Source: a virus
Reading direction: 5' to 3' (one strand)
IMG/VR virus record: IMGVR_UViG_3300037300_000163
Location: 1 to 21,050 of that record
DNA: 21,050 bases
Shown: piece after piece, positions 1 through 6,558 of the stretch
How the letters are laid out: the number at the start of each line of letters is the position of its first letter
How positions within the stretch are numbered: position 1 is the stretch's first letter
Notes under the pieces: generated by a model
Database searches by the model: none
Told to the model about the DNA's origin: nothing
What the model saw: only the letters and a program-made list of their open reading frames with translations
Translations under genes and position numbers: made by a program

Positions 1-75
1 TGCGCCTGGAGATGCGGATAGCACAGCCACGCAGGCCCGCGCATACCCCAGACAGGTGATGAAATCGTCATTCAT
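1..75 (-). CDS. Partial unknown gene cut by the left window edge
   Basis: Only the first 25 codons are present, reading MNDDFITCLGYARACVAVLS and then five more residues to the edge. The ATG at 75-73 is preferred because GGGAGG lies seven bases upstream. Another ATG at 71-69 would form an ATGA overlap with the upstream stop, but its spacing to the same ribosome binding site is longer. The start overlaps the end of the upstream membrane-protein gene by eight bases, so the two are probably translationally coupled. The visible residues are mildly hydrophobic after position 5. Given its place after the tail genes it could belong to a lysis or accessory module, but nothing identifies a family. Confidence 0.5.
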   Translation of the reverse strand, partial: MNDDFITCLGYARACVAVLSASPGA

Positions 76-484
76 CGCGCGTCCTCCCGAAGATTGCCGC
101 CGATATGACCGGGCCGAGGACCACGAACGGAGTCGCCAGCAGCCACGCCAGCCACTGCCCGGCCCCCGCATCGCCGACCACGACCGCAACGGCCCCCGCG
201 CCCGTGGCGTAGGCTGGCAGGTCGCCGAGAAGCCAATCCCGGCGCACGCGCGTTGTCGGGGTGCGCAGGTATTGTATGGCCTCCCACACGCCGCCCCATG
301 CGCCTACGGTGGCCGCGACGGCGAGCCATGGCGGAGCGCCGAACGCGAGCGCGCCGAGCGCGGTCCATGCGGCGATCCAGCCGTGCGCGGCTTGCGTTGA
401 TGCAACCGCGTAGGGATTCGGGCGGGTGTCGCCGTCGGACGCTCCGAACGCGCCAAAGAGGTCGCGCAGCCTGGCAGCGATCAT
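68..484 (-). CDS. Small multi-pass membrane protein, faintly VanZ-like
   Basis: This 138-residue protein has hydrophobic stretches at about residues 34-50, 52-70, 92-104 and 111-132, so it should span the membrane three or four times. The chosen ATG forms an ATGA overlap with the stop of the 99-residue gene upstream; the frame is open further upstream but would overlap that gene. Residues 67-94 contain WEAIQY, then an Arg-rich stretch, then D83 and D88. This recalls the E-x-x-Q plus Asp pattern of VanZ-like membrane proteins, but the resemblance is weak and by eye. Its position just after the tail fibre genes would also suit a holin or another late membrane protein. No signal peptide with a cleavage site is evident. 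The coding call is good; the function is open. Confidence 0.75.
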   Translation of the reverse strand: MIAARLRDLFGAFGASDGDTRPNPYAVASTQAAHGWIAAWTALGALAFGAPPWLAVAATVGAWGGVWEAIQYLRTPTTRVRRDWLLGDLPAYATGAGAVAVVVGDAGAGQWLAWLLATPFVVLGPVISAAIFGRTRDE

Positions 485-780
485 ACCCGCCCCCACCCGG
501 AGACGCCCGGCTCCCCTACGTTTTCCGCTGTGGTCGAGACCCAAGCAAATCCGCCATGAAAGCGCTTTGTTCCGACCGGAAAGCCGCCTTCACCGGGCTG
601 GTCCCAAGCATGAAAGGTTTCCCCATCTTGGAAGTGCCCGCCAATAATGGGGTTTTCGGTGCCAAGCTCCCAGCGTCCGGCGGGCAGGTAGGATTGTGGA
701 AGTGTCGTGCCGAAGGCAAGCACCGCTGCACCAATGCAAACACCGCTGGCGTCGAGTTGATACGCGATAAGTTGAGTCAT
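481..780 (-). CDS. Unknown protein following the polyglycine adhesin
   Basis: The 99-residue product is not recognised. It begins MTQLIAYQLDASGVCIGAAV and is rich in Gly and aromatic residues (PAGRWELG, HFQDGETFHAW, GGFAW), suggesting a small beta-rich domain and no membrane segment. The ATG overlaps the adhesin stop as ATGA and has GAGGTG about eight bases upstream, which fixes the start; a GTG three codons earlier is less likely. Tight coupling to the adhesin suggests it helps assemble, cap or modify that fibre-tip protein. In T-even phages the fibre region also carries small assembly proteins, but no sequence similarity is claimed. A minor structural protein is equally possible. Confidence 0.75.
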   Translation of the reverse strand: MTQLIAYQLDASGVCIGAAVLAFGTTLPQSYLPAGRWELGTENPIIGGHFQDGETFHAWDQPGEGGFPVGTKRFHGGFAWVSTTAENVGEPGVSGWGRV

Positions 781-1661
781 CTGCGCCACCTCACATATTG
801 GATCGCTGCGCTACCGTTTGAGCCACCGATAGCGGCTCCGGTCCTTCCGCTTCCTCCGCCGCCAGAGCCGGTCCCCGCTGCGCCCGCTGTTGCAGGGGTT
901 GTGTCTCGCCCTCCGTCGCCGCCGACGCCAGACCCACCGGAACCACCAGCCCCGTTCGCTCTGAAGTGACCGCCACCACCCCCGCCCGCGTAGAATGCAG
1001 ATGTCCCTGTTATTGCGCTCGCAATGCCCGCACCACCTGATCCAGCTAGGCTAGCACCGGCATTTCCACCGACGCCGCCCGCACCACCACCGCCGCCGCC
1101 AACCTCATAATTCCCACCGACGCCGCCCGCAAAGCCTACGCCGTCAGAGGCGGTAGAGGAGCCACCAGACCCGCCACCAGAGCCGCCGCCGCCACCAGAG
1201 CCGCCATTCAGACCAGCGCCAACGTTGCCTCTACCGCCACCGCCCCCGCCTATGGCCGTAAGATTGACCCCCGACCCAATAAATGTGGAGTTTGATCCAG
1301 AAACCCCATCAGAGTTGCCACCGCTGCCAGCACCAAAAGGCCCCACCACGATGTTATATTGCGATCCTGTTACTGTTACTGTCGCTTTTACGAACTCACC
1401 ACCACCGCCGCCCGCGCCGGGCTGGCCCGCTACGGACCCGCCACCACCACCAGCGCCGCCAATGATTTGAACTTCGATCTCACCGCCTGTGGAGAACGTG
1501 AGTGACCCAGACACGGCAAAGGCTGCGAGCGTGTAGTTGACGCCATCGTCAGTGATGTTGGTGACGGTCGCGTTTTCGTCAGATTCGCGGATCGGGAATA
1601 CGGGCCCCCCCCCGCCCCGCCGCGTGAGGCCCACGCCTAGCCCAAGTGAAAGTCCGCTCAT
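777..1661 (-). CDS. Polyglycine-rich receptor-binding adhesin
   Basis: This 294-residue protein begins MSGLSLGLGVGLTRRGGGGP. A short beta-rich domain (about residues 28-105, including EIEVQIIGGAGGGGG and FVKATVTVTGSQYNIVVG) leads into a very long glycine-rich region (about 106-282) with many runs of four to seven Gly. It ends AAIQYVRWRR. This is the layout of Gly-rich phage tip adhesins. In T-even-like gp38 adhesins, glycine strands pack as a polyglycine sandwich and intervening loops bind the host receptor. The start is set by GGAGG eight bases upstream, overlapping the last codons of the tailspike gene and its TAA stop four bases away. A longer upstream frame is rejected because it lies inside the tailspike gene. 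Which surface molecule it binds cannot be told. Confidence 0.88.
   Translation of the reverse strand: MSGLSLGLGVGLTRRGGGGPVFPIRESDENATVTNITDDGVNYTLAAFAVSGSLTFSTGGEIEVQIIGGAGGGGGSVAGQPGAGGGGGEFVKATVTVTGSQYNIVVGPFGAGSGGNSDGVSGSNSTFIGSGVNLTAIGGGGGGRGNVGAGLNGGSGGGGGSGGGSGGSSTASDGVGFAGGVGGNYEVGGGGGGAGGVGGNAGASLAGSGGAGIASAITGTSAFYAGGGGGGHFRANGAGGSGGSGVGGDGGRDTTPATAGAAGTGSGGGGSGRTGAAIGGSNGSAAIQYVRWRR
1066..1131 (-). repeat. Direct 18-bp repeat within the polyglycine region
   Basis: An identical 18-base word (plus strand CCACCGACGCCGCCCGCA) occurs at 1066-1083 and 1114-1131, 48 bases apart. On the coding strand it gives two AGGVGGN motifs sixteen residues apart in the glycine-rich part of the adhesin. 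The in-frame spacing fits growth or shrinkage of the Gly sandwich by recombination. The tract also holds many shorter, degenerate GGN repeats. Confidence 0.8.
1605..1613 (-). repeat. Nine-base G tract in the adhesin coding sequence
   Basis: There is a run of nine C on the plus strand, which is nine G on the coding strand. It encodes part of the Gly16-19 stretch of the adhesin, close to the N terminus. A one-base change would shift the frame and abolish nearly the whole protein. Such tracts are prone to slippage in replication and also to sequencing error. Confidence 0.9.
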
Positions 1662-1665
1662 GTTC

Positions 1666-4068
1666 TTATCCTCCGATGTAAACCCAAGCGCCGCTGAGTC
1701 GATAGTAAAGCCCAGCACCATTCGAGCCGTCAAGGCCGGTGCCCGCTGAGGTGGAAAGCACGAGCATACCCTCGTAGATGGGGGAGACTGTTGAGTCGCC
1801 CGCCACGGTGCGAATAACCAACTCGGGGGCTGGCGCACTCGACACGGTGAGGGGACCATCGAAGGAGTGCCAGACGCTCAGTGGCGCTTGACCGAGGGAG
1901 CGGAGAGTCCCCGGCACAAGGATCGGGTGCCGGAAGCGGACGATATTTGTTGCGGTGTTTTTGAGGAACACGCGGACTCCGGTGTGGCCCGAGCCATTCG
2001 TCACGGTTGGCACAACGCAACTTACACTGCGCTGGTGCATTGTGTTTGCGTCGAGGTCGGTAGCGTCACCCATCGGCCATGAGACGATTTCAGTGCCGGT
2101 GAGGTCGGCGAGTCCGAAGGTCAAGTTGCTCAGGCGGTTGGTTCCGGCAAGCTCAGCCCAAACTTGCAGAGTCATGATCTGGCCTGCAACAAGGCGCTCT
2201 GCCGTTACGTCCACCACGTCAAAATACACTTGGGCTGAGTCCACTAAGGTCACGGCTCCAGCGCTTTGCAGGCCAACGGTTCCTGTGGCGCCGACCTTGA
2301 CCCAGTTCTCAAGCGTGCCGCCGGAGCGTTGCCCAAAGCGGCGGAGGAGGTTTGCGCCCTCGCTCCCCGGTGTAAAGTTGGTGTTGAAGAACGGCTGCAC
2401 TTGGAAAGCCCCGCGCGAGCCAATGCCGCCGGGCATTTCACTCGGTATGTATCGCGGGACCAGCTTGACGTTTTGACCTGCGGAGCCAAGCCCGGAAGAG
2501 TCCGCCCCGGTGCTGGACCACTTCACGCCAACCCAAGAGTGGATTTGCATTTCGAGGCTGGTTTGACGATTGATGAGACCGCCAAGGTCAAAGCCCGGCT
2601 GCATGACGAAAACGCGGTCGATGTTGAAGCACTTGAGCGGTCCGATGCTGCCGCCAATGTCGTTGCCTCGGTTGCTGCCGTGGCCGATGATAACTTGCCC
2701 ATACGTGCCGTGAGACGCGGGCGGACCCGAGATACTTCCGCCGCCGATCTGCACGTCGCCTGTGTTGTTGATCTCCAGCGGGTTGCGATGGCGCTCCATA
2801 TGGATCGCGTCGAAAAGCTGATTGGTGCCGTTGTGCGCAAGACGGTTTAGCCCTTCGACCACAGTTTTATACCCGCCAATGCGAATGCCAGTGCCGCGAT
2901 AGTCGTGGTCGGAGTTGGCATAGCCTGCGTTGAAAGAGTGGATTACTCCAACGCGGAAGTCCACGCACTGAGATGCGAAGTTATACGCTCCCCCGAAGCG
3001 ATCATTTGACAACGCAAAGGCTGCGGTGCCACCACACCGGCGAGTGAATACGTTGTGGATGAGCGACTTGCCCCATAGTTTGTAGGCGTAGACCCCCCAG
3101 CCCGAGGCGTCCTCAACGGACATATCTTTCATCGTGAGACCGCCCGCGCCGCCAACTTCGCTGGCCTCCGGGATGGTGTCGGTTGTCCGCTGCATGAAAT
3201 TGTGATTGCGCCCGATCCAGAACCCCACTTGGTAAGGGTATTCGAGATAATCCCACAGTTCAATTTGTGCCACGGTGCCCGTGCCGAGCGCGGAGGTGAA
3301 CCCCTCCCAATGAGTCATGAAGAAGTTCTGCGCAGACGTGGCGGAGTCTGACATGGAAATGCGCGGATTGGCCGGAGATTTCAAGACCGTTTTGGATGAG
3401 GCTGAGAGGGAGTTAGTCGTGCCGCCCGCGCCTCTGATCGTGATGCTACCGAGGTAAACCGTGTTCAGGTGGAAGGCAAATCCCCCATCCATGCGGCCTT
3501 CTTTGCGGGTCGCGCGGAGGTAATCCGCCCATGCTTGGATCGCTGCGGTGTCGTCGGTCGTGTCATCCCAGCGAGCGCCGAAGGGGTAGGGCGTCGGAAC
3601 AGCATCATTCAGCCCATACCAATATCCGCCCGCGTCCTGAAACTTGGCGACGTGCGACGGCTCTGTCGCTGAATACAGGTAGTCCGCAGGCCCCACACCT
3701 TCGGCAATCTGTCCTCGCACGCTCACAAGGAGCGTGGGGTAAATCGTTGCAAGTTGAGCCGCCGCAATCGTCGCAACGCTCAGATTTGTGGCGGTAATGT
3801 CGATATTGTCGCTCGGCGAGCCGGGGAGTTCAACGCCCGCAGCGCTGGTCACGCGGACTTTGAATACACCGCTTGGAAAGAAGATGCCCGCAAACGCGCC
3901 AGACGCATCGGCCACGACAGGGTGAGTGTTGGCGACCGTCATGCCGATGTTGCTGAAGGTCGTCACCGGCGTCGTCGTGCCCGCCGTGTAGACGTAAAGC
4001 AGCGCGCCGGGCGCTGAAACGCCCTGGCTGTCGTAGGCGCGCATGAAGCCCTCGGGAAGTCGTGCCAT
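1666..4068 (-). CDS. Tailspike with a beta-helix (pectate-lyase-like) body
   Basis: The 800-residue product starts with a head-binding or particle-binding domain (about residues 1-95) containing GALLYVYTAGTTTPVTTFSN and VVADASGAFAGIFF, a pattern common at the N terminus of podophage tailspikes. At 163-184 the motif FGARWDDTTDDTAAIQAWAD matches the entry to pectate-lyase-type right-handed beta-helices. The rest is Asn- and Gly-rich with short beta strands, ending YYRLSGAWVYIGG. Such spikes bind and often cut surface polysaccharide; no catalytic residues can be assigned by eye. GGAG lies eight bases before the ATG. It occupies the place of P22 gene 9 at the end of the ejection-protein genes. 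Base composition looks less GC-biased than in the head genes, fitting exchange of host-range modules, but this was not computed. Confidence 0.9.
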   Translation of the reverse strand: MARLPEGFMRAYDSQGVSAPGALLYVYTAGTTTPVTTFSNIGMTVANTHPVVADASGAFAGIFFPSGVFKVRVTSAAGVELPGSPSDNIDITATNLSVATIAAAQLATIYPTLLVSVRGQIAEGVGPADYLYSATEPSHVAKFQDAGGYWYGLNDAVPTPYPFGARWDDTTDDTAAIQAWADYLRATRKEGRMDGGFAFHLNTVYLGSITIRGAGGTTNSLSASSKTVLKSPANPRISMSDSATSAQNFFMTHWEGFTSALGTGTVAQIELWDYLEYPYQVGFWIGRNHNFMQRTTDTIPEASEVGGAGGLTMKDMSVEDASGWGVYAYKLWGKSLIHNVFTRRCGGTAAFALSNDRFGGAYNFASQCVDFRVGVIHSFNAGYANSDHDYRGTGIRIGGYKTVVEGLNRLAHNGTNQLFDAIHMERHRNPLEINNTGDVQIGGGSISGPPASHGTYGQVIIGHGSNRGNDIGGSIGPLKCFNIDRVFVMQPGFDLGGLINRQTSLEMQIHSWVGVKWSSTGADSSGLGSAGQNVKLVPRYIPSEMPGGIGSRGAFQVQPFFNTNFTPGSEGANLLRRFGQRSGGTLENWVKVGATGTVGLQSAGAVTLVDSAQVYFDVVDVTAERLVAGQIMTLQVWAELAGTNRLSNLTFGLADLTGTEIVSWPMGDATDLDANTMHQRSVSCVVPTVTNGSGHTGVRVFLKNTATNIVRFRHPILVPGTLRSLGQAPLSVWHSFDGPLTVSSAPAPELVIRTVAGDSTVSPIYEGMLVLSTSAGTGLDGSNGAGLYYRLSGAWVYIGG

Positions 4069-4086
4069 TTGCGGCGCTCCAGATAT

Positions 4087-4108
4087 AAAAGCCCGATCAG
4101 CGGCGGGC
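4087..4108 (-). terminator. Weak hairpin plus U-tract before the tailspike
   Basis: On the minus strand GCCCG, an eight-base loop and CGGGC form a five-pair GC stem followed directly by TTTTATAT. The layout is that of a weak intrinsic terminator or attenuator between the gp16-like and tailspike genes. The stem is short, so it probably reduces rather than stops readthrough. The tailspike ribosome binding site lies immediately downstream. Confidence 0.4.
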
Positions 4109-4149
4109 GAAGGGTTGCGGATGGCGTGGGGTGCGCCGATATCTAGCGG

Positions 4150-4326
4150 ATGAACGACATACCCATGACATTCAGCGTAGCGGCGGGCGGAATCATCGCC
4201 GCCTTTTTCGTGATTTCAACGCTGTATGGCATTCGCTTTTGCCAGCAAGGGCGATGGCGGCTTGGGCTGTGCATCCTCGTTTGGTCGGTTGGATACGGCG
4301 GTTTAATCGTTTCCGCCTCAGTCTGA
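4150..4326 (+). CDS. Opposite-strand small protein with two membrane segments
   Basis: This 58-residue reading frame on the plus strand begins MNDIPMTFSVAAGGIIAAFF. It has hydrophobic stretches at about residues 7-27 and 38-57, separated by a basic turn (RFCQQGRWR), so a two-pass hairpin membrane protein is predicted. It lies in the roughly 250-base gap between the gp16-like gene and the tailspike, opposite to all its neighbours, and its stop overlaps the end of the gp16-like gene by nine bases. In-frame TAG two codons upstream rules out a longer form. The ribosome binding site is weak and no clear promoter was found. P22 encodes its opposite-strand superinfection-exclusion membrane protein SieA in the same interval; there is no sequence similarity I can claim. 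The membrane pattern supports a real gene, but it may be unexpressed. Confidence 0.45.
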   Translation: MNDIPMTFSVAAGGIIAAFFVISTLYGIRFCQQGRWRLGLCILVWSVGYGGLIVSASV

Positions 4327-6558
4327 AGCCGCGCCTTCGGTGATGTTGAGACGCAGCGGCGGATACTCCGGGTAAGCGTTGAAACTTTCGTTCAAAGCGT
4401 TGCTTGCCTGAGCGCCGCCCGCACCTGTTACGCCAGCCGTCAGGGCGCTGTTCGAAACCGCGCCCGGCCCTCGAAGCGGAAGCGGTGCAGCAATGCCAGC
4501 CGCCTTCAGAGACGCCTTTGCGCTGCCCGCACTCGCCGCTGCAATCCTTGCGCCAATCGCGCCCGCTGGGCCACCCGTGACCATGCCGAGGCTAGTCATT
4601 GCGGCCTGCCAAGTGTCTTGCATTAGCCGAGAAATGGCGTATCCGGTGCCGCTCGGGTTGGTTGCCTCACGCGGCGGGATAAGGATATCCATTGCGCGTG
4701 AGAATCGGCGCATGGTCATGCGCTCCTCCGCCGAAAACATGACCTTTGAAAGCGCCTCACCCTCGCCGTCGAGGAAATCATTGATGCGCGTTCGCATCTT
4801 GGCTGGCGTGAGGGTTGCGCCCTGATCCGTCTGCGCGACGCGCGCCCAAGTGCCGGATCGGATGTTGTTAAAATCAGCCTCGGGAAGCGCGGCCTTGAGG
4901 CGCGTCGCAACCCGAACGGACGAACCTTTCGTGCCGACCTTAGTCGCGCCCCAAAGGACGTTCGCCACCTCTTGCGGCGTCACATCGTCCTTAACCATCT
5001 TTTCGATCAAGCGGCTTGCGTCGTCCCCGGGCTGCGCCGTGAACGTCTTGCGGAATGCGCTGTATTTACGCCGCGCAATCTTAACCGCCTCTAGAGCCTC
5101 GTCGGAGCCGCTGATAAGCGCGCTGTCAACCGTGTCCTGCGTCCAATCGTCAAACGCTCGCTTGATTTCCTTCAACTCGTAAAGCGCCGCGCCGTCCCCT
5201 TTCACGCGGTTCAACTTTTGCCGCATGTCCTCGATAGCCTCGAAGGAAACGCCGATTGCGCCATCAGGGCCAGCCTGCGCTTTTTCAACGAGCCTTCGAA
5301 TATCGGCAACTGCGCCAGTCGCCGCGCTCGTTGGCGCAAACGATGCCCGAGACAGAGCGTCGTCAACGCGCGCGCCAAGGCCCTCGAATGCGTCAACGGA
5401 AACGGATGTGCTGCCGATTAGCGGGTTTCGATATGCAGCGTCGACGCCCTCCCTCGCAGCCCTCGCCGCAACCTGCACCGCCTCGCCAGTCTGCCCGGCC
5501 AAGTCAAGCGCCGTGCCGTCAGCCCCGCCCAAGCCCCGGCCCAAGCCTTCTGACGCTCGCCGGGTCGCGTCGGTTGCAGCGCTGTCGATGGCCTGCACCG
5601 ATTGAAGCGCCGACCCGCCGCGCGCCGCATTGCGAGACGCCTCCTCATAAGCGCTCTGCGTCACGTCGCCGGTCGCCTGGCCTCGCGTCAGAGGTATGCC
5701 AAACTCGTCAGCCTGCGCCATGCGCGCAACCTCATCCGTCGCGCCGCCCGCCTGCTTCACCCGCGCGGCAAACGCTTGCGCGAACTCGTCGCTAATGGTC
5801 GCCGGGTCAATGCCCGCATCATTAAGCGCACGCCGCCCAGCGTCCGTCAGCGCCCCGTTTTGATATAGCGCCGGGCGGCCCAGCACGGCACGCCAGACTC
5901 GTTGCGCTGCGATTGCAGCCTCACGCCCGATCACGCCGCCAGCCGCTCCGGTAATCGCACCGACGCCCGCGCCTATCGCCCTGTTCGCGCTGCCCTCGCC
6001 ATCCGCGAAGCCATACAGCGCGCCGCCGCCTGCGCCCGTGATCGCCGCACGGCCCATCTGCGCGAGCCTAGTCGCGCCTTGCGCAACTGCACCAGTGCCG
6101 AGCGTAAGCGCCGCTGAGCCAATGCCGCCAGCCGCTTCGCCGATAAAGTCAAGCGTGCCGTATTCATCTGAAAACTGCTTTTGACGGGCGCGTGTGTCGT
6201 TAAGGCTTGCGCTGTATCTCTCGCCAAATGGCCGCTCGTAATTTCCAACGTCGAGCATCCCGCCCGGCCCTTGGCCGATGAGGGCGTCCACCGCCGCTGA
6301 AATCTCGTCACCCGCGCCGAACGTGATGCCCTGCGTAACGCTGCCGACAAGCCCCGTGAACACGTTGGACTTCTTCGGGGCTGGTTCAGTGGGCGCTCCA
6401 CCGTTGGACGTGGACTGGCGAGCGCGTGCAATGTCTACAGGGGCGGGCATACCAAGAAGCTCCTCAGTGATACCCAGGCTAGATGGCGATTGGGCAGGCC
6501 GGGCTTGCGGGCGCGCCGGGCCGAGAAGCTCGTCGGTGATGCTGGTTGCTTCAACCAT
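4318..6558 (-). CDS. Large ejected internal virion protein (P22 gp16 position)
   Basis: The 746-residue product is the last of three probable ejection proteins. The N terminus carries two copies of IT(D/E)ELLG (residues 7-13 and 30-36). A segment with TFGAGDEISAAV (79-90) and FIGEAAGG (138-145) resembles the front of many large phage virion and polyvalent proteins. Residues about 143-213 are rich in Gly and Ala with glycine-zipper spacing (GAGVGAITGAAGGVIG), suited to inserting into a membrane. The middle is mostly helical and charged, and a second hydrophobic stretch lies near the C terminus (MTSLGMVTGGPAGAIGARIA). In P22, gp16 is ejected and helps DNA cross the cell envelope. No lytic transglycosylase or protease motif was seen. 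The start shares a TAATG with the previous gene. The role is inferred from order and composition. Confidence 0.78.
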   Translation of the reverse strand: MVEATSITDELLGPARPQARPAQSPSSLGITEELLGMPAPVDIARARQSTSNGGAPTEPAPKKSNVFTGLVGSVTQGITFGAGDEISAAVDALIGQGPGGMLDVGNYERPFGERYSASLNDTRARQKQFSDEYGTLDFIGEAAGGIGSAALTLGTGAVAQGATRLAQMGRAAITGAGGGALYGFADGEGSANRAIGAGVGAITGAAGGVIGREAAIAAQRVWRAVLGRPALYQNGALTDAGRRALNDAGIDPATISDEFAQAFAARVKQAGGATDEVARMAQADEFGIPLTRGQATGDVTQSAYEEASRNAARGGSALQSVQAIDSAATDATRRASEGLGRGLGGADGTALDLAGQTGEAVQVAARAAREGVDAAYRNPLIGSTSVSVDAFEGLGARVDDALSRASFAPTSAATGAVADIRRLVEKAQAGPDGAIGVSFEAIEDMRQKLNRVKGDGAALYELKEIKRAFDDWTQDTVDSALISGSDEALEAVKIARRKYSAFRKTFTAQPGDDASRLIEKMVKDDVTPQEVANVLWGATKVGTKGSSVRVATRLKAALPEADFNNIRSGTWARVAQTDQGATLTPAKMRTRINDFLDGEGEALSKVMFSAEERMTMRRFSRAMDILIPPREATNPSGTGYAISRLMQDTWQAAMTSLGMVTGGPAGAIGARIAAASAGSAKASLKAAGIAAPLPLRGPGAVSNSALTAGVTGAGGAQASNALNESFNAYPEYPPLRLNITEGAASD

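Noticed and set aside
253-969. Plus-strand Pro-rich open frame opposite the adhesin and membrane genes
   Set aside because: The Pro runs are simply the complement of Gly codons in the adhesin, and the frame crosses several well-supported minus-strand genes.
980-1480. CRISPR-like or satellite repeat array
   Set aside because: The repeated words are degenerate glycine codons in one reading frame, without constant repeat and spacer units.
2266-2850. Plus-strand open frame (194 codons) opposite the tailspike
   Set aside because: Antisense shadow within a continuous tailspike reading frame.
4175-4270. Short minus-strand frame of 43 codons in the gap before the tailspike
   Set aside because: Its product lacks hydrophobic or domain patterns and there is no ribosome binding site; the plus-strand frame there has two coherent membrane segments.
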